NCBI GenBank assembly: GCA_015487895.1
Contig: WFOW01000166.1
Location: forward strand, 1 to 13,568
Source of the DNA: Gammaproteobacteria bacterium
Lineage (GTDB): Bacteria > Pseudomonadota > Gammaproteobacteria > S144-34
Direction: 5' to 3'
Length of the DNA stretch: 13,568 nt
Shown here: positions 1-6,140 of the stretch, piece by piece
How positions within the stretch are numbered: the stretch's first letter is position 1
Layout of the letters: each line of letters begins with the position of its first letter
Position numbers and translations under genes: made by a program
Notes under the pieces: generated by a model
Databases searched by the model: none
Told to the model about the DNA's origin: nothing
The model's input: only the letters and a program-made list of their open reading frames with translations

Positions 1-17
1 ATGTGTATAAGAGACAG
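1..17. other. Nextera/Tn5 mosaic-end adapter remnant (not genomic)
   Basis: The first 17 bases, ATGTGTATAAGAGACAG, equal the last 17 bases of the 19-bp Tn5 mosaic end used in Nextera libraries (AGATGTGTATAAGAGACAG). Sequence after base 17 switches to the GC-rich composition of the rest of the window. This is untrimmed library adapter at a contig end and not a transposon in the organism. Translations of it (MCIRDR, MYKRQ) are known artefact peptides and should not be annotated. Confidence 0.95.
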
Positions 18-38
18 GTCCCACCCCCGCGCGCCCGT

Positions 39-737
39 TCATCGGCCGTGCCCTCCACCCGCCGCGCCGCCGGCGGCTGCCGCTTCCGGCGGCGGCTGCA
101 GCTCCGCGGCGTCCACGCAGATGCCCGCATCCACGGAGACCGCTCGCATCTCGAACGGCCGCACCGAGTCGAGCCCGGCGCCCGACTGCTCGATGCGCAG
201 CGCCAGGGCCACCTGACGGCCGGCGACGATCCCATCGGCGCCCGTGGGCCGGGCGTCCAGGATGCCGGCGGGATCCGCACCGAGCCCCAGCAGCTCCATG
301 CCGAGCCCCACCGGTGCGGGGCCGGGGCTGCGCTCCGCCCCGCCCCCGCCCGAGTCCTGGAACACCGTCGAGCCGTCCGCCAGGAGCCATTCGGTCTGCC
401 GCACCGGCTTCAGGTAGGCCCGCACGGTGGGCATGACCCCGTCCGTGGTCACGCGCTGCTCGATGGTGAGCGCGCGCCTTTCGAGCCGTGATGCCCCATC
501 CGCGATGAGCAGCTCCTGCGTCGCGCTCGTCTCCTCCAGCCGCTCGATGAGGCTCTCGTCCTCCGCCGCCAGGGCATAGAGCGTCGCCCGGTTCCACAGC
601 AGCATCGGCTGCGTGCCGGCATAGCGCACGCGCACCACGCCGCAGCGCTCCGTTCCGGCCGTGGCGCCGCCCGCTCCGCCTGCGGCGAGGAGCGCGAAGG
701 CCGTCAGCAGCACCGCCCCTTGGCGCCCCGCCCTCAT
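39..737 (-). CDS. Unrecognised secreted protein next to TadG-like gene
   Basis: This encodes 232 residues and I do not recognise the family. The N-terminus reads as a Sec signal peptide: basic MRAGRQG, then a hydrophobic run to about residue 20, with plausible cleavage near residues 26-29 (ATAG/TE). The mature part is mixed alpha/beta in character. It has a Cys soon after cleavage (C32) and another near the C-terminus (in DAGICVDA), which could form a disulfide in the periplasm. The tail is rich in Pro, Ala and Gly. The ATG at 735-737 overlaps the TGA of the upstream TadG-like gene in an ATGA junction, so the two are probably co-translated and work together, perhaps in pilus assembly or surface secretion. 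That role is inference from context only. The stop lies 21 bases from the adapter, so nothing downstream can be judged. Confidence 0.72.
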   Translation of the reverse strand: MRAGRQGAVLLTAFALLAAGGAGGATAGTERCGVVRVRYAGTQPMLLWNRATLYALAAEDESLIERLEETSATQELLIADGASRLERRALTIEQRVTTDGVMPTVRAYLKPVRQTEWLLADGSTVFQDSGGGGAERSPGPAPVGLGMELLGLGADPAGILDARPTGADGIVAGRQVALALRIEQSGAGLDSVRPFEMRAVSVDAGICVDAAELQPPPEAAAAGGAAGGGHGR

Positions 738-1939
738 CGCGCGAGCCTCACCTCCCAGAAGGGGTTGAACAGGTTCGCGTGCTCGCCCTTGCCCGGCAGC
801 GCGAACAGGGACGGGTCCGGCCTGCGGTGGTAGACCTCGGCGCGCGCCACCGCGCGCATCGCCACGGGCGCGGCACCCGGCACGAGGGCGCCCGTCTCCA
901 GCCGCGCAGACGGCGGCCACGCGGCGAGCGCGCTCACCCACAGCCTGCGGTCGCCCGGCTCGCCGTCGAGAGCGTGGTAGCCGGCGATGCCCGCGTAGCC
1001 CGGGTACAGACTGCGGGCCGAGGCGCTGCCCCACGCCACGGTGCTCCAGCCGCCCCAGCCCTTGAAGCACTTGTCCCACCGCCACCAGCTCACCTGCAGC
1101 TCGTCGCGAGCGCGCCAGTCCATCAGGTCAGCGCCGGCCTGCCGCGTGCGGCCGACCTTGCGGATGCGCACCACGAAGGGAACCTTGCGCCTCCAGCCGC
1201 GGTTGCCCTCGATCCAGCGCCGCGAGCGGTCGAGCGAGCCCCAGCTCAGCGCTGCGATGCGCCCGCCGTCGTCGGCGGGCGAGTAGCGGCGCACGAAGCC
1301 CAGCAGGCGCGCGCTCTCGGCGGCGAGCTCGGCCGCCAGCGCCGCGCCTTCCGGACCGCTCTTGGCGAGCGCCTCGAGGTCCTCCGGGCGGTTGACCTCG
1401 ATCGCCGGATCGTGCCGCCGCGCCACCTTGCGCATGACCCTGCGCAGCGTGTAGGGCTGCAGCGTCGCGCGCGCGGCGTACTGGGAGGCGAGATAGACAC
1501 GGTTGAGGGCGTCCACCGCGGCAAGCGCCGTTCCGGCAGCCAGGCGCGTCACACCGTAGGTGCCCGCGACGACCTTGCGGACAAGGCTCGTCGCCGCGCT
1601 CACGCCCGGGATCCAGGACGTGAGGAAGGCGACCTTGTCCGCGGTGTCGCGCACGTAGGCGAGCCAGGAGACGTAGCTCACCAGGTGGCCGGCGGCTACG
1701 TGGTTCGCGACCAAGGCGCGGTTCGTGTAGGCCCTGAAGTTGAGCTGGCGCGCCACCCTCAGGCCGCCGCTCCAGGCGGCCCCGTCAGCGGCGTCCTGGA
1801 GCTGCGCCCGCTCGGCCGTGGCCTGGCCCGCGCTGTACATGACGAGCGCGCCGGCCAGCGCCACCGCGAGCAGGCCCACGGCGAGCACCAGGGCCTGGCC
1901 GCGCTCGGCCCGCGTGCCTGCCTTCCGTCCCGTGGTCAT
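734..1939 (-). CDS. TadE/TadG-like pilus-assembly family protein
   Basis: This is a 401-residue protein. The N-terminus has the hallmarks of the TadE/TadG-like family: a basic leader ending in RGQALV (about residues 13-18), one transmembrane segment (about 15-35), then AERAQLQDAADGAAWSGG (about 42-59), matching the family pattern of a polar helix with LQ-AADAAAL-AG. Such proteins are minor pilins or envelope-anchored assembly factors of Flp/Tad pili. The remaining 340 residues are Arg- and Trp-rich and presumably periplasmic. I see no von Willebrand A metal site, which many full TadG proteins carry. ATG 1937-1939 is preceded by GGAG and GGAAAG. The gene follows the pilin gene by 93 bp with a possible terminator between them, and overlaps the next gene by 4 bp. 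The family call is good for the N-terminus; the function of the body is unknown. Confidence 0.8.
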   Translation of the reverse strand: MTTGRKAGTRAERGQALVLAVGLLAVALAGALVMYSAGQATAERAQLQDAADGAAWSGGLRVARQLNFRAYTNRALVANHVAAGHLVSYVSWLAYVRDTADKVAFLTSWIPGVSAATSLVRKVVAGTYGVTRLAAGTALAAVDALNRVYLASQYAARATLQPYTLRRVMRKVARRHDPAIEVNRPEDLEALAKSGPEGAALAAELAAESARLLGFVRRYSPADDGGRIAALSWGSLDRSRRWIEGNRGWRRKVPFVVRIRKVGRTRQAGADLMDWRARDELQVSWWRWDKCFKGWGGWSTVAWGSASARSLYPGYAGIAGYHALDGEPGDRRLWVSALAAWPPSARLETGALVPGAAPVAMRAVARAEVYHRRPDPSLFALPGKGEHANLFNPFWEVRLAR

Positions 1940-1975
1940 CTTTCCGCTCCGTCCGGACCCCCGCGGGAAGCCGCG

Positions 1976-2002
1976 AAAAAGGAGGGCGACGTCCCTGTCG
2001 CC
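1976..2002 (-). terminator. Hairpin plus T-tract between pilin and TadG-like genes
   Basis: Read on the minus strand, GGCGAC (2002-1997), a six-base loop and GTCGCC (1990-1985) form a 6-bp GC stem. This is followed by CTCC and then five T residues (1980-1976). It lies 31 bases after the pilin stop and 36 bases before the TadG-like start. This fits a leaky intrinsic terminator that would give more pilin than downstream product. The stem is short and a four-base gap separates it from the T-tract, so termination may be weak. Confidence 0.45.
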
Positions 2003-2032
2003 GGACCTTCCCTGCGGAGGGGTCGCGCCTGG

Positions 2033-2299
2033 CTACTGCGAGAAGTTCTGGAGCGTCTTCGCCGTGCCGGCGTCGCTCTTGGCGTTGCCGGCCGAGGTCT
2101 GCGCGGCCGTGGTCTCGGTCTTGGCCGTGCTGGTGTCGCCGGCGAGCTTCAGGGCCATGGCCGCCATCTGGTGGCGGATGGCGTCGCCGAAGAAGCCGGC
2201 CACCGCCACCGTGGCCACGGCGACGAGCGCGGTGATCACCAGGTACTCCGACATGCCCTGCCCGCGCAGGCGCCGTGCGGATCGCTTGCTCGTGCGCAT
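2033..2299 (-). CDS. Flp-like type IVb pilin with long C-terminal tail
   Basis: This encodes an 88-residue prepilin-like protein. A 13-residue basic leader (rich in Arg, Lys and Ser) ends in Gly13. Cleavage there leaves QGMSEYLV, placing Glu at +5 and Tyr at +6, which is the Flp/type IVb G-XXXXEY signature for TadV/PilD-type prepilin peptidases. A hydrophobic helix follows (about residues 19-33), then an amphipathic segment to about 54. Usual Flp pilins are around 50-60 residues. This one adds about 33 residues rich in Thr, Ser, Ala, Lys and Gln, a plausible exposed or modified tail. The start is fixed by a strong ribosome site, GGGAGGAAG, on the minus strand just upstream (about 2304-2312). 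It is the first gene of the minus-strand cluster. The prepilin peptidase and Tad motor are not in the window. Confidence 0.87.
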   Translation of the reverse strand: MRTSKRSARRLRGQGMSEYLVITALVAVATVAVAGFFGDAIRHQMAAMALKLAGDTSTAKTETTAAQTSAGNAKSDAGTAKTLQNFSQ

Positions 2300-2396
2300 C
2301 GCTCTTCCTCCCTGTGTCGGATGCGGCGGGGATGCCGCGTTCGTCGTTCCGTGGCGAAAGCTAGCGAAGCCGCGCCGATGCTCAATTCGAAATCTT

Positions 2397-2423
2397 TTAT
2401 CCGCGACTCGAGAAACCGGTGTA
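2397..2423 (-). promoter_or_regulatory. Candidate sigma-28 (FliA)-like promoter for the pilin cluster
   Basis: On the minus strand, TACA (2423-2420) is followed after exactly 15 bases by GCGGATAA (2404-2397). The enterobacterial FliA consensus is TAAA-N15-GCCGATAA, so 10 of 12 positions match. It lies about 98 bases upstream of the pilin start and points toward it. GATAAA could equally be part of a weak sigma-70 minus-10. No motility genes are in the window to support FliA control, so this is tentative. Confidence 0.3.
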
Positions 2424-2552
2424 TCAGTCCTGAGACACTCGCAGCGCCCAGCGGATCTTGCGAATCTTCGAGTGCTGTCTCATCGCTTTCTTGCAACAGC
2501 AAGATGCAGAAGGCGTTTCTTATCCTCTTCCCCCGGACCATGCGGGCATGGG

Positions 2553-2635
2553 GTGACCCTAACGGTCCAAAAAACGGTGACCCCACGCGTCACTTGTGAG
2601 CGCCATGAACCGGCGTGAGTGACGTGCAGCGTCAC
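2553..2635. promoter_or_regulatory. Operator-like cluster: GTGAC-N7-GTCAC dyads
   Basis: Two perfect dyads of the same layout, GTGAC-N7-GTCAC, lie at 2577-2593 and 2619-2635. Their centres (2585 and 2627) are 42 bp apart, about four helical turns, so both sites would face the same side of the DNA. A third, degenerate copy (GTGAC-N7-GTCCA) lies at 2553-2569, centred at 2561, 24 bp from the next. The spacers differ in sequence (CCCACGC and GTGCAGC), as expected when only the arms are bound. The arms resemble no regulator site I can name with confidence, and the N7 spacing differs from the CRP/FNR pattern TGTGA-N6-TCACA. The inference is a dimeric repressor or activator controlling the divergent pilin and Lnt-like units. 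Confidence 0.5.
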
Positions 2636-2752
2636 CCATCGGAAACGCCTCCAGCCGCACTTCCCGACGAACGGCATTGCGGGGCATGCGCTCGCGGTGC
2701 TAGATAGCGCGCCGCGCACACGCGTGCGTGGCACGGAACGGGGAGCACAGGG

Positions 2753-4651
2753 ATGCGTCCTGGAGCATGGACGGGGCTGGCGCTCGCGGCGGCGATCGCC
2801 GCGCTCCCGCCGTTCGGCCTGTGGCCCGCGGCCTTCGTGACGTGGGCGGCGCTGCTCGCGGCGGTGGCCGCGGGCGGTGCGGCCGGCGCTGCGCTCTCAG
2901 GGGCGGCCTTCCTCGGCGGGATCGGCGCCTATGCCTTCCTGGGAGCGCTGAGCTACGGCCCGGCAACCTATGCAGGGGGCGTCGCCCTGCTGGCCGCGCT
3001 CGGGGCCGCCTTCGCGCTGTGGTCGCGGCGCGCGATGCGGCTGCCGGCCCTGCGCGCGGCCCTCGCCGTCGGCGGTGCCTGGTGCGCCGTGGAGCTGGCG
3101 GCGAGCCGGCTGTTCGACGTGCCCCTGTACGGGGCGCTGCTGCTCGAGGGGCTCGCGCGGCCGCCCGCGCTGCTGCGCGTCCTCGGGCCGCACGGCCTCG
3201 CCTTCGTCCTGGTCACCGTGCAGGCCGCGGCGGTCGCGGCCCTGGCCGGCGCGCCGGAAGCCGGCCGCCGGCGTGCCGGGGCGGCGGCGGGCGCCGTCGC
3301 CGCCGGGGTGGCGCTCGTCGCGCTGCCCGCCGGGGCCACGGCGCCGCCCGCAGGCCCCGCGCTGCGGGCGGCGGTCGTGCAGACCGCGCTTCCGGGCTGG
3401 CGCTACCGCGAGCCCGGCCTGGCGGCCGCGCGCCGCAGCTACAACGATTCGGTGGCGCGCCTTGCCGAGCGTGCGGCGGCCTCCGGTGCCGGGCTCGTCG
3501 TCTGGCCGGAGCTCGGCTACGCGGGCTATCCCTTCCGGGTGCGCCCGTCGCTCGCGGGCCGCCTGCCCGGAGGACAGTCACACCTCCTCACGGTACCGGA
3601 CCTGGACCCCGCCGGGGGCGAGCGGCTCGCCGCCTTCCTGGTGGGGCCCGACGGTGGTGTGCGCGCCGTGCAGGGCAAGGCGCGCCGGGTGCGCTGGATC
3701 GAGCGCGGCGCGCCTGCGCCCGAACGCGACGGGCCGCTGACCGCGGCGCTCGCGCGCCCCGGCGTGCTCGTCTGCCTGGAGGCGACGCTGGCCGAGCGCG
3801 TGCGCGCGCTCGCCGCGGGCGGGGCAGGCTGGCTGGTCGCGACCAGCAGCGAGGCCTATGCCGGGCCTTCGTGGCTGGCGCATATGGCCGCGGGCCTGGC
3901 GCGCCTGCACGCCGCCGCCGTGGGGCTGCCGCTCGTGCGCGCGGCCAACGGCGGGCCCTCACTGGTCACAGATGCGGGCGGTGCCGTGCGGTTGCGCATC
4001 CGCGCCTACCGCGAGGCGGTGCGGCCCGCGGCCGTCGCCGCCGGCCGGCCGACCTCCTACGCACGCACCCCCATGGACCCGGGCCTGCTGCTGGCCCCGC
4101 TCGTGCTGGCGGGCCTCGGCAGGCCACGTGCCGAGCGGCCTGCGCGCCGGCGCGCCGGGACAGCCGCGCAGGCCGTGCTGCCCCTCGCGGTGCTCACGGC
4201 CGGCATCGCCGCCCAGTGGTGGCTCGCCCGGGAGGCGCTGGCCCGCACCGGCACGCCCGCGCCGGCGGGCTATCTGTTCGCCGGGCACACGCATGCCGCC
4301 CGCGCGGTCTCGGCGCCGCCGGCCGGACGCCCGGAGCGGGCTGCCCTCGCCTTCCTGCTGCGCCGCTACGGCGTCGAGGCGCCGCGCGTGAGCGGCGATC
4401 CGCGCGAACGGGCGCGCAGCCTGCGGGCGCACGGCCTCGCACCCTTCGCCGTGCCTGAAGCGGGCGCGTTCCTGCCGGCGCTCCACCGGCTGCGGGACGG
4501 CCACACGGTGGTGCTGCTCGAGCGCGGAGGAGGCTCTTTCCGCGCCTGGGATCCGGCGGCGGGCCGGATGCGGACCGTGGACCCCGGGACCCTCGTGCCG
4601 GGGACGGGCCTCGCCCTGCGCACGGCTCCGCGCTGGTGGGACGCGCCATGA
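2753..4651 (+). CDS. Lnt-like apolipoprotein N-acyltransferase with extra C-terminal C39-like domain
   Basis: This 632-residue inner-membrane protein has an N-terminal block of several hydrophobic helices (about 1-190), as in Lnt. It is followed by a carbon-nitrogen hydrolase domain (about 204-430) with the nitrilase triad: E253 in VVWPE, K309 in VQGKAR and C341 in VLVCLE. NGGPSLVTDAGG (399-410) matches the family's terminal strand. Canonical Lnt transfers an acyl chain to the N-terminal Cys of lipoproteins in the periplasm, and is about 500-520 residues long. Here two further hydrophobic segments (about 443-455, 475-491) lead to an extra domain (about 522-625) that reads like a C39 peptidase fold: ALAFLLRRYGV, H584 in DGHTVVLL, and D600 in AWDPAAG. 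The position expected for the C39 cysteine appears to be Pro527. ATG 2753 follows GGGGAG. The stop overlaps the kinase start (ATGA). It may be a specialised paralogue and not the housekeeping Lnt. Confidence 0.75.
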   Translation: MRPGAWTGLALAAAIAALPPFGLWPAAFVTWAALLAAVAAGGAAGAALSGAAFLGGIGAYAFLGALSYGPATYAGGVALLAALGAAFALWSRRAMRLPALRAALAVGGAWCAVELAASRLFDVPLYGALLLEGLARPPALLRVLGPHGLAFVLVTVQAAAVAALAGAPEAGRRRAGAAAGAVAAGVALVALPAGATAPPAGPALRAAVVQTALPGWRYREPGLAAARRSYNDSVARLAERAAASGAGLVVWPELGYAGYPFRVRPSLAGRLPGGQSHLLTVPDLDPAGGERLAAFLVGPDGGVRAVQGKARRVRWIERGAPAPERDGPLTAALARPGVLVCLEATLAERVRALAAGGAGWLVATSSEAYAGPSWLAHMAAGLARLHAAAVGLPLVRAANGGPSLVTDAGGAVRLRIRAYREAVRPAAVAAGRPTSYARTPMDPGLLLAPLVLAGLGRPRAERPARRRAGTAAQAVLPLAVLTAGIAAQWWLAREALARTGTPAPAGYLFAGHTHAARAVSAPPAGRPERAALAFLLRRYGVEAPRVSGDPRERARSLRAHGLAPFAVPEAGAFLPALHRLRDGHTVVLLERGGGSFRAWDPAAGRMRTVDPGTLVPGTGLALRTAPRWWDAP

Positions 4652-5460
4652 GCGGGGGGGAGTGGGCCGCCTTCCGCTCGGGGCGCTATCGGCTGCGGCC
4701 GCTGGCGCGCGGCGGCGTCGCCGACCTCGCGGTCGGCTATGCGGAGAACGGTGAGGTGGTCACCTTCAAGTTCCTCAAGCGCCGCCTGGCGCGCTTCCCG
4801 GCGCTGGTGGGCCAGCTCCAGCTCGAGTACGCGCTGCTGGCGAGCGGGCGGCCCGGCCTGCCCCGCGCCGTGGAGTGCGGCGTTCACGACGGCCGTCCCT
4901 ACATCGCCTACCGCTACGTGGCGGGCATGTCGGTGCGGCGCCTCCTCGAGGCCCTGCGGCGGGCCGGACGCCCGCCGTCGGCGGCCACGGCCCGGCGCGT
5001 CCTGGCAGGCGCGGCGCGCGCCCTTCACGCCCTGCACACGGGCGATCCGCCGGCCGCGCACGGCGACCTCAGCCCCGAGAACCTGCTTCTAGGGCGCGGT
5101 CTGGAGGTGGTCCTCGTGGACCTCGGCTGCGCGCGGCGCCTCGACCGCCCCCCGGACGACGCCCCGCTCCTCGCGGGCAAGCCCCGCTACCTCTCGCCGG
5201 AGCAGGCGCGCGGCGAGCCCTGGGGCGCGGCGAGCGACATCTATCAGCTCGGGCTGGTGCTCTACGAGCTGGTCACGGGCGAGCCCCTGATCGCCCCCTG
5301 GCTGGAGCACCCGAGCCCCGCGCATGCGGCCGCGCCGTCGCTGGCGGCCCTCGCCGCGCTGCCCGTGCCGCTGCGGCTGCTGTGCAGGCGCATGCTCGAG
5401 CCCGATCCCGCGGCCCGCCCTGGCGCCGCAGCCGTGCTGCGGGCGCTGCGCGAGCCCTGA
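4648..5460 (+). CDS. Compact cytoplasmic Ser/Thr protein kinase
   Basis: This 270-residue protein consists almost entirely of a Hanks-type kinase domain. Visible elements are a Gly-rich loop (about 19-30, ARGGVADLAVG), the ATP lysine K41 in TFKFLK, helix-C Glu E60, catalytic loop HGDLSPEN (138-145, Asp140 and Asn145), metal motif DLG (158-160, in place of DFG), activation segment GKPRYLSPEQ (177-186) and SDIYQLGLVLYELVTG (196-211). All essential residues are present, so it should be active. Gly139 replaces the Arg of HRD, making it a non-RD kinase. There is no transmembrane segment or extracellular sensor domain. I chose ATG 4648, which overlaps the TGA of the Lnt-like gene, with GGTGGGA upstream; a GTG at 4636 would add four residues. 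Translational coupling suggests it acts with the Lnt-like protein or its pathway. Its substrate is unknown. Confidence 0.88.
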   Translation: MSGGEWAAFRSGRYRLRPLARGGVADLAVGYAENGEVVTFKFLKRRLARFPALVGQLQLEYALLASGRPGLPRAVECGVHDGRPYIAYRYVAGMSVRRLLEALRRAGRPPSAATARRVLAGAARALHALHTGDPPAAHGDLSPENLLLGRGLEVVLVDLGCARRLDRPPDDAPLLAGKPRYLSPEQARGEPWGAASDIYQLGLVLYELVTGEPLIAPWLEHPSPAHAAAPSLAALAALPVPLRLLCRRMLEPDPAARPGAAAVLRALREP

Positions 5461-5662
5461 GAAGCCCTCACCGCAGCCGGAGGATGCTGCGCACACGCAC
5501 CCGCCCCGTCCAAGGCGCGGCCGCAGCTCCCGGCCCGGCAGCGGCACGGCGGCCCGCAGCCGGCCGCCGTCGGGCCTGCGCGCCGGCTCGACCAGCACCT
5601 CGAGCCCCGGCGGGAGGCGCCTCGGCGGCGTCGGCCCCATCGCCCTGCCGCGCGGCGCCCGC

Positions 5663-6130
5663 TCAGCGCCGGCGGAGCACCTCCGGCGGCAGCAGCCAGA
5701 CCAGGCGCCAGCGCCCCGCCTCGTCGCGCTCGAGGCAGGCGGCGGTGCCCGGGCGGAAGGCGAGCTCGGCGCCTCCGAGCAGGTGCGCGGCGAGCGACGC
5801 CACGAGCGGCATGTGGGTCACGGCGAGCAGATCGCCGCCCGCCTCGAGCAGGCGCGCCGCCTCCGCCGGGTCGCCGCGCGGCGCGAGCGCCCCGGCCTCC
5901 TCGAGCGCCCCTACCCCGAGGCGCGCGGCGATGAGCTCGGCGGTCTCGCGCGCGCGGCGCTTGCCGCTGTGCAGCACGCGCTCGGGGCGGAGCGGCGCGG
6001 CGAGCGCCAGCACGTCGGCGAGCGCCTCGACGTCGGCGCGGCCCGCGGCGCTGAGGGGGCGCTCCGGGTGCTCCGCCTCGCTCAGCGCCTCCCCGTGCTG
6101 CACCAGGCAGAGCCTGCGCGCCGCGCCCAC
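5663..6130 (-). CDS. sixA: SixA-type phosphohistidine phosphatase (histidine phosphatase superfamily)
   Basis: This 155-residue cytoplasmic protein has the usual length for SixA, which removes phosphate from phosphohistidine on HPt domains or PTS proteins. The N-terminal motif is LCLVQHGEA (about 7-15), carrying the catalytic His12. DPERPLS-type sequence (HPERPLS, 21-27) and SGKRRARETAEL (55-66) fit the family, and the second catalytic His is H106 in AVTHMPL. The usual Arg of the RHG motif is Gln11. A QHGEA variant occurs in a SixA subgroup, so it is not necessarily inactive. The start is a GTG (6128-6130), 10 bp after the stop of the thioredoxin-like gene in the same direction, which suggests one operon. 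It converges on the kinase gene across about 200 bp. Confidence 0.85.
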   Translation of the reverse strand: MGAARRLCLVQHGEALSEAEHPERPLSAAGRADVEALADVLALAAPLRPERVLHSGKRRARETAELIAARLGVGALEEAGALAPRGDPAEAARLLEAGGDLLAVTHMPLVASLAAHLLGGAELAFRPGTAACLERDEAGRWRLVWLLPPEVLRRR

Positions 6131-6140
6131 GGCGCCGGCC

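Larger units (their letters stand above)
2300..2752. promoter_or_regulatory. Divergent control region between pilin and Lnt-like genes
   Basis: This 453-bp gene-free stretch separates two divergently oriented units and is visibly richer in A+T than its surroundings, especially around 2380-2530 and 2560-2580. It holds the pilin ribosome site (about 2304-2312), a candidate minus-strand promoter (2397-2423), a 6-bp-stem hairpin (2489-2504, loop AACA) and a cluster of GTGAC/GTCAC dyads (2553-2635). It also has a small hairpin, CGTGC-GTG-GCACG (2723-2735), just before the GGGGAG ribosome site of the Lnt-like gene. For the plus-strand unit, the only weak promoter pair I see is TTGCGG (2677-2682) with TAGATA (2701-2706). 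An antisense frame running from here into the pilin gene has no recognisable features and I do not call it. Confidence 0.6.

Noticed and set aside
2236..2586. A 116-codon minus-strand frame running from the intergenic region into the pilin gene.
   Set aside because: It overlaps the pilin start in another frame, has no recognisable domain or ribosome site, and the pilin has a strong one.
779..2599. A 606-codon plus-strand open frame antisense to the TadG-like and pilin genes.
   Set aside because: The minus-strand genes have clear motifs and ribosome sites; this frame is Arg/Pro/Ala-rich filler.
2553..2635. Considered CRP/FNR-type binding sites for the GTGAC dyads.
   Set aside because: CRP sites are TGTGA-N6-TCACA with 6-base spacing; here the inner arms are GAC/GTC with N7, so spacing and outer bases do not fit.
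5089..5640. A 183-codon minus-strand frame antisense to the kinase.
   Set aside because: Most of it is antisense to conserved kinase motifs. Only its first 40 or so codons, outside the kinase gene, are considered as a possible broken small gene.
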